Notes: generated by a model from the sequence alone, not told the origin. A DNA stretch of 64,000 nt from Kutzneria sp. CA-103260 (GCF_018263855.1 NZ_CP073318.1:1-64000); one strand, 5' to 3'; counted from the first letter of the stretch, positions 13,219-24,389 are shown. Numbers and translations are program-made.

Positions 13219-14181
13219 GTGGCCCGGCCGACCCTGGAGGACGTCGCCCGGCTGGCCGGGCTGTCCCGGTCGACCGTGTCCCGGGTGATCAACCGCCAGC
13301 CCGGGGTCGCGCCCGCGCACCGGCGGCTGGTGCAGGAGGCCATCGTCGAGCTCGGCTACCGCCCGCACCTCGGGGCGCGTGCGCTGGCCTCCGGCCGGGC
13401 CGACACCCTGGACCTGGTGATCCTGGATGACGATCCGGAGGCGTTGAGCGCCAACCCGCATTACGCCCGGGTCATCGCCGGTGTGGTGAAGGCGTTGGCG
13501 GGCAAGGACGTTCGGCTGGAGATCCGGCTGAAGCCGACGGCTTGGCCGGGAGCGGCCGGGACCGGGCTCGGCGCCATGCTGGTCAACGTTCCGCCCGAGC
13601 TCGCTCAACAGCTCCGCCGCGGCTACGGCTGGGTGGTGTCGATGGGCCGGTCCGCGTCGCGGGTGTCGTCCATCGAGCCCGACAACGCCGACGGCGGGCG
13701 GCTGGCCGTCGACCATCTCTACCGCGCCGGCCGCCGGCGGATCGCGGTGATCGGCGGACCGGAGAGCAACCCTTGTGCCGTTGACCGCGGCGAAGGCGGC
13801 CTTCGTGCCATCCGGGAGGCCGGCCTGGAACCGTTGATGTGGCCCGGGGACTTCACCATGGCCACCGCGGAGCGGGCGACGCGGCGGCTGATCGCCGAGC
13901 ATCCCGACGTGGACGCCGTGTTCGCCGCCTGCGACATGACCGCCGCCGGTGCGCTGCGGGCGTTGGCCGCGAGCGGTCGGCGGGTGCCCGACGACGTGGC
14001 GGTGGTCGGCTTCGACGACGGAGTCATCGCCGCGTCCGCGGGCCTGACCTCGGTGCGGCAGACCGTGGAGGAGAACGCCGCGCTGGCCGCGCGGATGGTG
14101 CTAGCCCGCGAGTGCCGCCGGGTCACGGTGCCGGTGTCGTTGACGGTGCGCGAGAGCAGCGGACAACACGGCGACGCCTAG
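13219..14181 (+). CDS. LacI family transcriptional regulator
   Basis: 320 aa from GTG 13219. Residues 1-50 are the LacI helix-turn-helix with hinge (TLEDVARLAGLSRSTVSRVI). They are followed by a periplasmic-binding-protein-like sensor domain with RRRIAVIGGPESNP and DVAVVGFDDGVIAASAGLTS. Likely represses sugar or related uptake genes in the absence of ligand, but no transporter or catabolic gene is adjacent. Its 3' end overlaps the convergent MFS gene by 81 nt. Confidence 0.9.
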   Translation: MARPTLEDVARLAGLSRSTVSRVINRQPGVAPAHRRLVQEAIVELGYRPHLGARALASGRADTLDLVILDDDPEALSANPHYARVIAGVVKALAGKDVRLEIRLKPTAWPGAAGTGLGAMLVNVPPELAQQLRRGYGWVVSMGRSASRVSSIEPDNADGGRLAVDHLYRAGRRRIAVIGGPESNPCAVDRGEGGLRAIREAGLEPLMWPGDFTMATAERATRRLIAEHPDVDAVFAACDMTAAGALRALAASGRRVPDDVAVVGFDDGVIAASAGLTSVRQTVEENAALAARMVLARECRRVTVPVSLTVRESSGQHGDA

Positions 14182-15294
14182 CCCGCCGGCGGCCATCGCC
14201 GCGCCCACCCAGCTCGTGGCGACATAGCCGTCGGCGGTCGCCGCGAGGCCGGCGAGGTAGGCGCCCGAGGCGTTGCCGAGGTTGAACGCCGCCACCGCCG
14301 CCGAGGACGCCAGCGTGGTGCCGCCGCCCGTGGCGATCACGCGGCTGGTGAACGCCGGCACCGTCGCGAACGCCACCACCCCCAGCAGGAAAAGTGTTAT
14401 CACCGAAGGGAATTCGGCGAAGACCAGCAGCAGCGCGGCCAGGATCGTGAGCAGCGTGATGATCGTGCCCATCAGCCGCCAGTCCGCCGCCCTGGCCCCC
14501 AGCCAGTTGCCGATCACCAGTCCCACGCCGAACACGACCAGCAGCCACGACAGGTCGCCCGGCGCGTAGCCGGCCAGCGAGGTCATGATCGGCGCGATGA
14601 ACGTGTACGGGGCGTAGACCGCGCCGAAGCCGAGGGCCGTCATCGCCAGCGCAAGCCACAGTTGCGGCCGGCGGAACACCGACCCGTCGCTGCTCGCCGC
14701 GAGGGCCGGCATTGGTGGCACCAGCGCCGCGATTCCCGCCATGCCGGCCACCCCGAGGCCGGCGATCACCCAGAACGTGACCCGCCAACCCCACTGCTGG
14801 CCCACGAACGTGCCCATCGGCACACCGACCACTGTGGACAGTGTCAGCCCGGTGAACATCGCCGCGATCGCCCGGGCCCGGCGCTTCTCGTCCACCAGAC
14901 CCGCCGCCGCCAGCGAGCCAACACCCAGGAACGCCCCGTGGCACAACGCCGCCAGCACCCGGCCCAGCAGCAGCACCCCGAACCCCGTCGCCACCGCCGA
15001 CGTCACGTTGCCCGCGATGAACAACACCAGCAGTCCCAGCAACGCCTGCTTTCTCGGCATCCGCTGCACCGCCATCGTCACCAGCGGCGCTCCCACCACC
15101 ACGCCCAGGGCGTAGCCGGACACCAGCAGGCCCGCCGTCGGAACGCTCACTCCCAGCTCCGCCGCCAGTTCCGGCAGCAGTCCCGCGATCACGAACTCCG
15201 TGGTGCCAATGGCAAACGCGCTCACCGCCAGCGCCGCCAGCGCCGCTCCCGTCCTGCTCACAATGGCCAACCGCACACCCGGGAGCGCTCCCAC
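14101..15294 (-). CDS. MFS transporter, AraJ/CmlR-type (DHA1)
   Basis: About 397 aa with 12 predicted membrane helices. The N-terminal AVSAFAIGTTEFVIAGLLPE is the signature of the DHA1 group containing AraJ and chloramphenicol/arabinose efflux proteins. VMAVQRMPRKQALL-like sequence marks the loop 2-3 region. Probably a drug or sugar exporter; substrate unknown. The start is uncertain: GTGs at 15294, 15276 and 15261 are all in frame, and 15261 gives MSRTGAALAALAV, which looks most family-like. The C-terminus overlaps the convergent lacI-type gene. Confidence 0.88.
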   Translation of the reverse strand: MGALPGVRLAIVSRTGAALAALAVSAFAIGTTEFVIAGLLPELAAELGVSVPTAGLLVSGYALGVVVGAPLVTMAVQRMPRKQALLGLLVLFIAGNVTSAVATGFGVLLLGRVLAALCHGAFLGVGSLAAAGLVDEKRRARAIAAMFTGLTLSTVVGVPMGTFVGQQWGWRVTFWVIAGLGVAGMAGIAALVPPMPALAASSDGSVFRRPQLWLALAMTALGFGAVYAPYTFIAPIMTSLAGYAPGDLSWLLVVFGVGLVIGNWLGARAADWRLMGTIITLLTILAALLLVFAEFPSVITLFLLGVVAFATVPAFTSRVIATGGGTTLASSAAVAAFNLGNASGAYLAGLAATADGYVATSWVGAAMAAGGLGVAVLSAALAHRQRHRHRDPAALAG

Positions 15295-15346
15295 CTCAAG
15301 GGGCGAGCCTCAAGATCAAGGCTCCGATCCGCTCGTTCAACGAGAG

Positions 15347-15359
15347 GAAGGGGCCCTTC
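15347..15359 (-). terminator. Short GC hairpin between hxlR-type gene and MFS gene
   Basis: GAAGGG-G-CCCTTC immediately downstream of the HxlR stop on the minus strand, in a 72-nt spacer. The weak arm length makes it only a possible terminator for the HxlR gene. Confidence 0.35.
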
Positions 15360-15366
15360 ATGACGT

Positions 15367-15888
15367 TCAGCCGGTGATGGGGTCCAGCAGGCGGTGGGGG
15401 TGGGCCAGGGCTCGGGTCACCACGTCGGCGTCGGTGTCCAGCGGGGCCGCACCGGGACCGGTCGTGACCAGGTAGTCCCTGACCGCCAAGGACTTTCCGC
15501 AGTCCTGGCAGACACCGGCCAGGTTCACCTCGCCGTTGTCGTCGGCGTGCCGGAAGTGGCGGCGGGGTCCCCGAGGGGCGTAGTGCTTGTCACCCCAGGC
15601 GACCAGGGTACGCAGCACCGGGAAGAGCTCGATTCCCTTGTCGGTCAGGCGATACAGCTCACGGCGGCCGGGGCCGGGAGACTTGGTCAGCACGCCGGAC
15701 CGGACGAGCAGGGAGAGCCGTTCGCTCAGGATGGCGCGGGGAATCCTCAGGTGCGCGGCGAAGTCGGCGAACCGCTGCACACCGTAGAAGGCGTCCCGCA
15801 CGATCAGCAGCGTCCAGCGCTCGCCGACGATCTCCAGACTGCGCGCCAGCGAGCAGTCCTCCGCGGTGTAGTCCCGTGTTGTCGCCAC
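15367..15888 (-). CDS. HxlR family winged-helix regulator
   Basis: 173 aa from GTG 15888. It contains the HxlR/MarR-like fold with CSLARSLEIVGERWTLLIVR, where the early cysteine and the GERWTLLI helix are family hallmarks, and RIPRAILSERLSLLVRSGVL as recognition region. A C-terminal extension has a CQDCGK pair that may bind metal or be redox active. Single gene with a palindromic operator at its own promoter (15909-15929), pointing to autoregulation. Confidence 0.92.
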   Translation of the reverse strand: MATTRDYTAEDCSLARSLEIVGERWTLLIVRDAFYGVQRFADFAAHLRIPRAILSERLSLLVRSGVLTKSPGPGRRELYRLTDKGIELFPVLRTLVAWGDKHYAPRGPRRHFRHADDNGEVNLAGVCQDCGKSLAVRDYLVTTGPGAAPLDTDADVVTRALAHPHRLLDPITG

Positions 15889-15908
15889 GGGCCGAAGTCT
15901 ATCCCCGT

Positions 15909-15929
15909 TAGGTTCACTATACGAACCTA
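15909..15929 (-). promoter_or_regulatory. HxlR promoter with palindromic operator
   Basis: A perfect inverted repeat TAGGTTC-N7-GAACCTA whose spacer, read on the minus strand, is GTATAGT and contains a TATAGT -10 hexamer. The operator therefore covers the -10 of the HxlR promoter, about 20 nt upstream of GTG 15888. No good -35 was seen. Confidence 0.65.
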
Positions 15930-15965
15930 GCGGGCGGCGGGTGTGGGGCTGGGCCGGCGGCGCGG

Positions 15966-16568
15966 TCAGTGGCGGATCATGCGGAAGCCAACGTCGACGA
16001 CCTCCTCGAAAGACCGTTCGGGGTTCTCGGCGGCGAGGCGGGTGGCGGTCTCCAGCACGCCGAGGGCCGCGTCGGCCAGGAGGGGGGCGATCACGTCGGC
16101 GTCGGCGTCGTCGGCCAGGCGGCCCCGGATGAACTGCTCGATGTCGCGCAGCCACTTGATGCGGTTCTCGTAGGCCTGTCCCAGCACGACCCGGGAACTC
16201 AGCATGATCTTCGTGTAGGCCAGCGTCTCCTCGCGGCTGCTCTCGTCCATCTCGGCGGCGTGGGTCAGGATGGCCTGGCGCAGGGCTCGGGCCGGCGACT
16301 TGGCCCGCTGCTGCTCCAACACGGCCAGGAACGACCGGCGGCGCTCCTCGTCGTCGACGGTGAGCACGTCCTCCTTCGCGTTGAAGTACCGGAAGAAGCT
16401 GGCCCGCGACACGTCGGCGCGGTCGGCGATGTCGTCGACCGTGGTGGCCTCGTAGCCCTGGGTGGCGAACAGTTCGAGGGCGGCCGTGCGCAGCGCGCGC
16501 TTGGCCATCAGCTTCTTGCGTTCCCGCAGGCCCAGTCGCGGCTGCTCGTCGGTCTCGGTGCTCGGCAT
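15966..16568 (-). CDS. TetR family transcriptional regulator
   Basis: 200 aa from ATG 16568. N-terminal TetR helix-turn-helix (residues about 20-65: RALRTAALELFATQGYEATT, VDDIADRADVSRASFFRYF), all-helical ligand domain after. Divergent from the AMP-dependent ligase across a 162-nt region holding repeated GTCTCA/TGAGAC sequences. It most likely represses that ligase and itself. Ligand unknown, plausibly an acyl-CoA or aromatic acid related to the ligase. Confidence 0.92.
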   Translation of the reverse strand: MPSTETDEQPRLGLRERKKLMAKRALRTAALELFATQGYEATTVDDIADRADVSRASFFRYFNAKEDVLTVDDEERRRSFLAVLEQQRAKSPARALRQAILTHAAEMDESSREETLAYTKIMLSSRVVLGQAYENRIKWLRDIEQFIRGRLADDADADVIAPLLADAALGVLETATRLAAENPERSFEEVVDVGFRMIRH

Positions 16569-16588
16569 GGTCGGAGCCTACCGTCGGC

Positions 16589-16672
16589 GGTGTCATTTGA
16601 CACCCGAGTCTCAGCTTGGGTGAGACGGGCCACTCTTGTGAGATTCGAATTTCTGTTGATACTCTCGTCTCA
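16589..16672. promoter_or_regulatory. Divergent tetR/ligase operator region
   Basis: Contains a 16-nt palindrome GGTGTCATTTGACACC (16589-16604), an inverted pair GTCTCA-N7-TGAGAC (16608-16626) and a further GTCTCA at 16667-16672. The sites lie between the TetR start (16568) and the ligase ATG (16731), as expected for TetR operators. Which sites are bound is inference. Confidence 0.6.
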
Positions 16673-16730
16673 GTTGTTGGCGCTGACCCGAGGAGCGCCG
16701 TTCTGGCGAACTGAAGAAAGGAATCGAACC

Positions 16731-18194
16731 ATGTCCTGGTACGTCACCAGCACCTTCGAGCGCCTGAACGAGCACTCCGGGAACATTGCCCTGCTGCACA
16801 AGGGAAACCCCGTCAGCTACGACGACCTGCGCGACAACACGTACCGCGTCGCCCGCGCGCTGCGCCGGGCCGGCCTGGGTCATGGCGACGGCATTGTCGT
16901 GGTGGCCGGCAACACCCCGGCGGCCGTGGTGGTTCGCCTCGCCGCGTACCTGCTCGGGTTGCGTGTCACGCCGTTGACGCCCGAGGCCGTCGAGAACCCG
17001 TTGGCCGCCAAGCACATCCTGGCCGACGTGGACGCCACGGCGCTGGTGTGCGAAGCCGCGCTACCAGCGACGGCAGGTATCCGAGTTATCCTCGAACTCG
17101 ACGAACTGCTCACGACGGCCCAGCAGGAATCCGCCGACCCGATGCCGACGGCAGCGACCGAGGACGACGTGTGCCGGGTGCAGTACACCAGCGGCACCAC
17201 CGGGCAGCCGAAGGGCGTGCCGACAACCTGTCGCGGTCTCGGCGACGCGACGCGTGCGTGGGAGGCGAGCGGGGCTCTGCCGCCGGGAATGCGGCTGGTG
17301 CTGGCGTCGCCGCTCGCCGCGGGATCCGGGGACATCGCGCTCAACCTGTTGCGCGCGGGCGGAACCGTGGAGCTGCTGGACGGCTTCGACCCGGCTGGCT
17401 TCGCCGAGGCGGTGCGCCGCGCGCCGCTGGCCATGACGTACCTGTACCCGTCGTGGATCTACCGCCTGCTCGACCACCTCGAAGCCGCCGGGGAGCACCT
17501 GGAGAGCCTGAAGTTCCTGGTCTACGGCAGCGCGCCGATCCTGCCGGAACGCCTGCGGCAGGCCGTGGCCGAGTTCGGCCCGATGATGCTCCAGACCTAT
17601 GCGAGCACCGAGGTGCCGGCCATCGCCGCGCTGGGACCGGAGGACCACGCGCTGGGCGTCACGTCACGCCCCGAACTGCTGGCCTCGGTGGGACGTCCAC
17701 TGCCCGGTGTCACGGTGGAGGTGCGCGGTGGTGAGATCGGCGAGATCTGGGTTCGCAGTGCCGCGGCGATGCCGGGCTACTGGCGTCGACCCGACCTCAC
17801 CGCCGATGTCATCGACGATGGTTTCGTGCGCACCGGCGACCTCGGACGGTTGACCGCTGACGGCTATCTCCACCTCGTGGGCCGGGTGAAGGACATGGTC
17901 ATCGTCGACGGCGTGAACCACTACGCCGCGCCGATCGAGGACTGCCTGGCGACGCACCCCGCCGTGGCCGACGCGGCCGTGGTCGGTGCGCCCGACCAGC
18001 GGACGGGCGAGGCGATCCACGCCTTCGTCGTGCTGCGCCGCGAGGTCACGGCGGACGAACTGCGAGCCCTGGTCCACACACAGGTGGCCCGGGGCCCGCA
18101 GCTCGCCACCGTGACGGTGCTGCCGGAACTGCCGCTCACCGCCGCCGGCAAGGTCGACAAGAAGGCGCTGGCCTACAGGTTGCGGTCGGCGTAG
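16731..18194 (+). CDS. AMP-dependent acyl-CoA synthetase/ligase family enzyme
   Basis: 487 aa from ATG 16731 behind GAAGAAAGGAATC. An ANL-superfamily adenylating enzyme: P-loop YTSGTTGQPKG at residues 152-162, core TYASTEVP, then RTGDLGRLTADGYLHLVGRVKDM (A7/A8) and the catalytic-lysine region GKVDKKAL near the C-terminus. It activates a carboxylate to an acyl-adenylate and probably transfers it to CoA. It is standalone with no carrier domain. Regulated by the divergent TetR. The 3' end overlaps the convergent TipA-like gene by 22 nt. Substrate class not determinable. Confidence 0.92.
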   Translation: MSWYVTSTFERLNEHSGNIALLHKGNPVSYDDLRDNTYRVARALRRAGLGHGDGIVVVAGNTPAAVVVRLAAYLLGLRVTPLTPEAVENPLAAKHILADVDATALVCEAALPATAGIRVILELDELLTTAQQESADPMPTAATEDDVCRVQYTSGTTGQPKGVPTTCRGLGDATRAWEASGALPPGMRLVLASPLAAGSGDIALNLLRAGGTVELLDGFDPAGFAEAVRRAPLAMTYLYPSWIYRLLDHLEAAGEHLESLKFLVYGSAPILPERLRQAVAEFGPMMLQTYASTEVPAIAALGPEDHALGVTSRPELLASVGRPLPGVTVEVRGGEIGEIWVRSAAAMPGYWRRPDLTADVIDDGFVRTGDLGRLTADGYLHLVGRVKDMVIVDGVNHYAAPIEDCLATHPAVADAAVVGAPDQRTGEAIHAFVVLRREVTADELRALVHTQVARGPQLATVTVLPELPLTAAGKVDKKALAYRLRSA

Positions 18195-18913
18195 ACCTTC
18201 ATGGCGTCCCGCACCAGCTCGGCGGTGCCGGCGCCGTGGCGGTCGTAGTTCTGGCTGAAGCGGGGATCGGCCACGTACATCTCGCCCAGCCCGACGAAGT
18301 ACGGCTTGGTGACGGTGGCCGCCACCCCGATCCAGTCCCGCAGGCGCTTGGTGATGGCCTGCACGACCTCGCTGTCCGCGGCCAGCCCGGCCTGGTGCGC
18401 CCGGCCGTAGTCGGCCGCGATGTCCAGCTGCCGCTGCTGGTGGGCCCGCTTGTCCTCCTCGGACAACGAACTCCACCACTGGTCGCCCTTGTCGTAGGCG
18501 TCCTTGCCCCAGCGTTCGATCACCTCCTCCTTGTGCTGGGTGTGATCGAAGCCGTCGAATACCTCCTCGGCCATCAGCTGCTGGCCCCCTTCCGTCTTCT
18601 CCAACGTGGTCCGCACCGAGGCGATCTGGCGGGTGATCCGCTGCCGCTCCTGCTCCAGCAGGTCGAGATGGGCGCGCAGCGCGGCGGCGGTGTCCCGCTG
18701 GCCGGCCAGCACCTCGGCGATGGCCGGCAGTCCCAGCCCCAGCTCCCGCAGCAGCAGGATCCGCTGCAACCGGACAAGCGCGTCCTGGTCGTAGTAGCGG
18801 TAGCCGTTGCTGCCGACGCGGCTGGGGCTGAGCAGCCCGATCTCGCCGTAGTGACGCAGGGTCCGGCTGGTGGTGCCGGCCGAGCGGGCGATGTCCTGGA
18901 TCGACCACTCCAC
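18173..18913 (-). CDS. MerR family regulator with TipAS-like C-terminal domain
   Basis: 246 aa; GTG 18913 was chosen because AGGAGGG lies 7 nt upstream. Residues 1-70 are a MerR winged helix (SIQDIARSAGTTSRTLRHYG, NGYRYYDQDALVRLQRI), followed by a long dimerisation helix (about 80-115). The C-terminal 130 aa look like a TipAS antibiotic-recognition domain (EEVFDGFD, ERWG, YFVGLGEMYVADPRF). Known TipAL proteins activate on binding thiopeptides. No target gene is adjacent, so autoregulation is most likely. Convergent overlap with the ligase gene. Confidence 0.9.
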   Translation of the reverse strand: MEWSIQDIARSAGTTSRTLRHYGEIGLLSPSRVGSNGYRYYDQDALVRLQRILLLRELGLGLPAIAEVLAGQRDTAAALRAHLDLLEQERQRITRQIASVRTTLEKTEGGQQLMAEEVFDGFDHTQHKEEVIERWGKDAYDKGDQWWSSLSEEDKRAHQQRQLDIAADYGRAHQAGLAADSEVVQAITKRLRDWIGVAATVTKPYFVGLGEMYVADPRFSQNYDRHGAGTAELVRDAMKVYADRNL

Positions 18914-18949
18914 CGCTTGCCCTCCTGATCTCGTTCGGTGTGAAAACCA

Positions 18950-18979
18950 CGGTAGAAGTTGACGCAACGTCAATGTCAA
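18950..18979 (-). promoter_or_regulatory. MerR-type promoter of the TipA-like gene
   Basis: On the minus strand a -35 TTGACA (18974-18979) is followed after 19 nt by TACCGT. The over-long spacer, typical of MerR-activated promoters, contains the palindrome TTGACG-N3-CGTCAA (18959-18973). The arrangement predicts that this regulator activates its own gene. Confidence 0.65.
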
Positions 18980-19020
18980 CGTTTTGGGTCTGATCGTTCT
19001 GGGGTCTGAGCGTTCCGGGT

Positions 19021-19677
19021 CTATGCGTGGGGCAGCAGGCTCAGCGCCCTCGCGCTGTCCGGATCGGACAGTCCATTCGGCTCACCCAGTGCCAACGCAT
19101 GCGCCTCGGTCGGGCCGACCGGCAGCGGCCGCCGGGCCACCTGAAGGTCAATGTGGCTCAGCGTGGCCAATTCCGCGGCCAGCGCCGTGCTTCCGTCCGC
19201 GTCCGGGTGGCGGGCAAGCGCTTCCAGACACAGCGGGTCACCGCCGGTCGCGTCGTACCGAGCCCGCGGCGGGTGCCGGACCAGATGGCGGGCCCGGTTC
19301 GCCCGGTCGCGCTCGACATCGATGGCATCCTGGCCGTCCTCAGTGTCCATGGTGGACAGACCGTCGTCGGACAGCACGCCGAACGCCACGTGCCGCTCGT
19401 ACTCGCCGGCCCGCCCGGACACCATGGTGACACCGCCGTCCCGGGCCGGCGCGGCGAACTCGGCCAGCGGGCGGGTCTCGCCCACGCCGGGCCCGCCGGT
19501 CCGGCGGACGAACTGGGCGGTGCCGAGACCGGGGGCGAACAGCTTGCCCCGCAACAGATCCACTTCGCGCCGACGGCCGACGAACGGCGTCCCGATCACC
19601 ACGGAAAAGACGCTATCGGGGACCGTCCACTCTGGTACCGCCGGAAAGAGTGATCTTGAAACGGCCATTGTGTCCAA
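19021..19677 (-). pseudogene. Decayed LAL-type (AAA/LuxR) regulator fragment
   Basis: An open frame of 218 aa resembling only scraps of the roughly 900-aa LAL regulators. The N-terminal PFVGRRREVDLLRGKL is followed by a Walker A remnant GGPGVGET in which the essential lysine is glutamate, then VSGRAGEYERHVAFGVL. The frame then jumps to ATGGDPLCLEALARH, so the Walker B segment of roughly 100 aa is missing, and it ends without TPR or LuxR HTH domains. It cannot bind ATP or DNA in the usual way. An expressed small derivative cannot be ruled out, but relic is the simplest reading. Confidence 0.7.
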
Positions 19678-19864
19678 TGTGGCTGACCTGCGCTGTGAGG
19701 AGAATGTGAGGGTTCTCCGGCGCCGGTTCTGTCAGGCGCTGCCCGTTGCCGTGCGTGCAACTTGCGTGCCGCACAGGAAAAACTCACCCGTACCGGTTGA
19801 CCTTCCGGCACCAACGCGGCGTGGCGAACGGGTCAACGCGTTGGGCTGAGTGACCATCGAGGAC

Positions 19865-21049
19865 ATGAAGCTCACCGGACTGCTGTCGCGGACACATGAA
19901 GTGCTGCCAGGGGTCACCGGTGTGGCCAGGGTGGACCGCCGCACCGACGACCTGCTGCGCCGCGTGGGGCCGGGCGACATCGCCGTGCTCGACGCGCTCG
20001 ACCTCGACCGCCGCACCGCCGAGGCGCTGATCGCCGCCGAAGTGGTCGGCGTGGTCAACTCGGCGCCGTCCATCTCCGGGCGGTTCCCCAATCTCGGCCC
20101 CGAGGCGCTGCTGCACGCCGGTATCCCGCTCATCGACGACGTCGGCTCGGGCGTGCTCAGCGCGATCAAGGACGGCACCAAGCTGCGGCTGCACGAGGGC
20201 GTCGTCTTCCACAACGAGCGCGAGCTCGCCCGCGGCGTGGCGCAGACCCCGGAATCCGTGGCCGACCAGCTGATCGAGGCCAAGGCCGGGATGTCGGCCC
20301 AGCTGGAGGCGTTCTCCGCCAACACGATCGAGTTCCTGCGCCGGGAACGCGGCCTGGTGCTGGACGGCCACGGCGTGCCCGAGCTGTACGTGCCGATGCG
20401 CGGCCGGCAGGCCCTGGTCGTCGCGCCGGGCTACGGCCACGTCGACGACCTGCGCCGGGTGCGCAAGTACATCAAGGAGTTCCGGCCGGTGCTGATCGGC
20501 GTGGACGCCGGCGCGGACACGCTGATGGACGCCGGCCTCACGCCCGACGTCATCGTCGGCGACCCGGACGGCATCAGCACCGACGCGCTGCGCGCCGCCA
20601 CCGAGGTGGTGCTGCCGGCGCAGGCCGACGGGCACGCGCCCGGTCTGGAGCGGATCCAGGACCTCGGCATCGGCGCGGTGACCTTCCCGGCCACGGCCAA
20701 CGCCGAGGACCTGGCTCTGCTGCTGGCCGAGGCCCACGGCGCCGGCCTGGTCGTCACCGTCGGCTTCCAGGCCACCCTGCGGGAGTTCCTGGACCGCGGC
20801 ACCGGCGGCTCCATCCCGTCCACCTTCCTCACCCGGCTGAAGCTGGGCAGCAAACTGGTCGACTCGCACGCGGTCGCCGAGCTGCACCGGTCCCGGGTGT
20901 CCGCGGGCACCGTGCTGCTGCTGGTGCTCGCCGTGGCCGCGGCGGTCGCGGTCGCGCTGCTGGTGTCCGACGTCGGCAGCGTCTACCCGGCGCTGCTGAC
21001 CGGCGCCTGGCACAACTTCGTCAGCTGGCTTGGGGGCCTGTTCGGATGA
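19865..21049 (+). CDS. steA: SteA-like putative cytokinetic ring protein
   Basis: About 394 aa. ATG 19865 (MKLTGLLSRTHE) was preferred because homologues start here; in-frame GTG 19850 is an alternative. The cytoplasmic part contains PSISGRFPNLGPEALL, GVDAGADTLMDAGLTPDVIVGDPDGIS (thiamin pyrophosphokinase-like fold) and ADGHAPGLERIQDLGIGAVTFP. One membrane helix lies near the C-terminus (TVLLLVLAVAAAVAVALLV) before an aromatic tail. Corynebacterial SteA acts with SteB at the division septum in cell separation. Stop overlaps the next gene (ATGA). Matches Rv1697 in order. Confidence 0.9.
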   Translation: MKLTGLLSRTHEVLPGVTGVARVDRRTDDLLRRVGPGDIAVLDALDLDRRTAEALIAAEVVGVVNSAPSISGRFPNLGPEALLHAGIPLIDDVGSGVLSAIKDGTKLRLHEGVVFHNERELARGVAQTPESVADQLIEAKAGMSAQLEAFSANTIEFLRRERGLVLDGHGVPELYVPMRGRQALVVAPGYGHVDDLRRVRKYIKEFRPVLIGVDAGADTLMDAGLTPDVIVGDPDGISTDALRAATEVVLPAQADGHAPGLERIQDLGIGAVTFPATANAEDLALLLAEAHGAGLVVTVGFQATLREFLDRGTGGSIPSTFLTRLKLGSKLVDSHAVAELHRSRVSAGTVLLLVLAVAAAVAVALLVSDVGSVYPALLTGAWHNFVSWLGGLFG

Positions 21050-21978
21050 TCTCGTTGCGCAATCACGTCGTGTCCATCGCCGCGGTGTTCCTGGCGCTCG
21101 CCGTCGGCGTCGTGCTCGGCTCCACCTCGCTGAGCAACCGGGTCCTCGGCGGCCTCGCCGACGACCGGGCCAACCTCAGCAAGCAGGTGGCCGACCTCCA
21201 GTCCAAGCAGACCGACCTGTCCGGCCGGCTCACCGACGCCGACCGCTACGCGCTGGCCACCGGCCCGCTGGCGGTGCGCGGGGCGCTGGACGGCAAGTCG
21301 GTGGTGCTGATCACCACCGCCGACGCCAAGTCGAACGACCGGGACGGCGTCGCCGGCCTGCTGCGGGCGGCCGGCGCCACCGTCGCCGGCGAGCTCCAGC
21401 TCACCGACGCGTTCACCGACCCGACCAAGTCCGACCAGCTGCGGTCGCTGGTGACCCGGCTGCTGCCGGCCGGCGTGCAGCTGCCCACCGCGGCCGACCC
21501 GGGCACCCTGGCCGGCGGGCTGATCGGGCCGCTGCTGCTGCTCGACAAGACCACCGGCAAGCCGCAGGCCTCGCCCGACGAGACGGCCGCGGCGCTGACC
21601 GGCCTGGCCAGCGGCGGCTACGTCCGCCAGGGCCAGGGCCTGCACGCCGCGCAGCTGGCGTTGGTGATCACCGGCGGTTCCGTCGGCGGCGACGCGGCGG
21701 CCGACCGGGCCGCGGTCATCGCCCGCTTCGCCACCCAGGTGCAGCGCTCCGGCGCCGGCACCGTGCTGGTCGGCCGCACCGGCTCGGCCGACAACTTCGG
21801 CCCGCTGTCCGTGGTCCGGGCCGACGGGCCGGTGCTGTCCACCGTGGACGACGTGGACAGCCCCGCCGGCCAGGTCGTCACCGTGCTCACGATGCGTGAC
21901 GCTGCGGCCGGCAAGGTCGGCAGCTACGGCACGGCCGGCAACGCGCAGGCCCCGGCACCGACATCCGCGACGGGGTGA
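21046..21978 (+). CDS. MctB-like copper transporter family protein (SteB-like partner)
   Basis: 310 aa from ATG 21046. An N-terminal membrane helix (residues about 8-27, SIAAVFLALAVGVVLGSTSL) is followed by a coiled-coil segment (ADDRANLSKQVADLQSKQTD) and an extracytoplasmic domain with little recognisable motif. Family members include mycobacterial MctB (copper tolerance) and corynebacterial SteB, the SteA partner. Coupling to steA favours a septum role; the copper label is family nomenclature and no metal-ligand cluster is obvious. Confidence 0.88.
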   Translation: MISLRNHVVSIAAVFLALAVGVVLGSTSLSNRVLGGLADDRANLSKQVADLQSKQTDLSGRLTDADRYALATGPLAVRGALDGKSVVLITTADAKSNDRDGVAGLLRAAGATVAGELQLTDAFTDPTKSDQLRSLVTRLLPAGVQLPTAADPGTLAGGLIGPLLLLDKTTGKPQASPDETAAALTGLASGGYVRQGQGLHAAQLALVITGGSVGGDAAADRAAVIARFATQVQRSGAGTVLVGRTGSADNFGPLSVVRADGPVLSTVDDVDSPAGQVVTVLTMRDAAAGKVGSYGTAGNAQAPAPTSATG

Positions 21979-21991
21979 GCTGCTACTGTGA

Positions 21992-24384
<2,393 letters not shown>

Positions 24385-24389
24385 CCCCG

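Noticed and set aside
14662..15363. Plus-strand frame of 233 codons opposite the MFS transporter
   Set aside because: His/Arg/Gln-rich antisense of membrane helices; the minus-strand frame encodes a clear 12-TM transporter.
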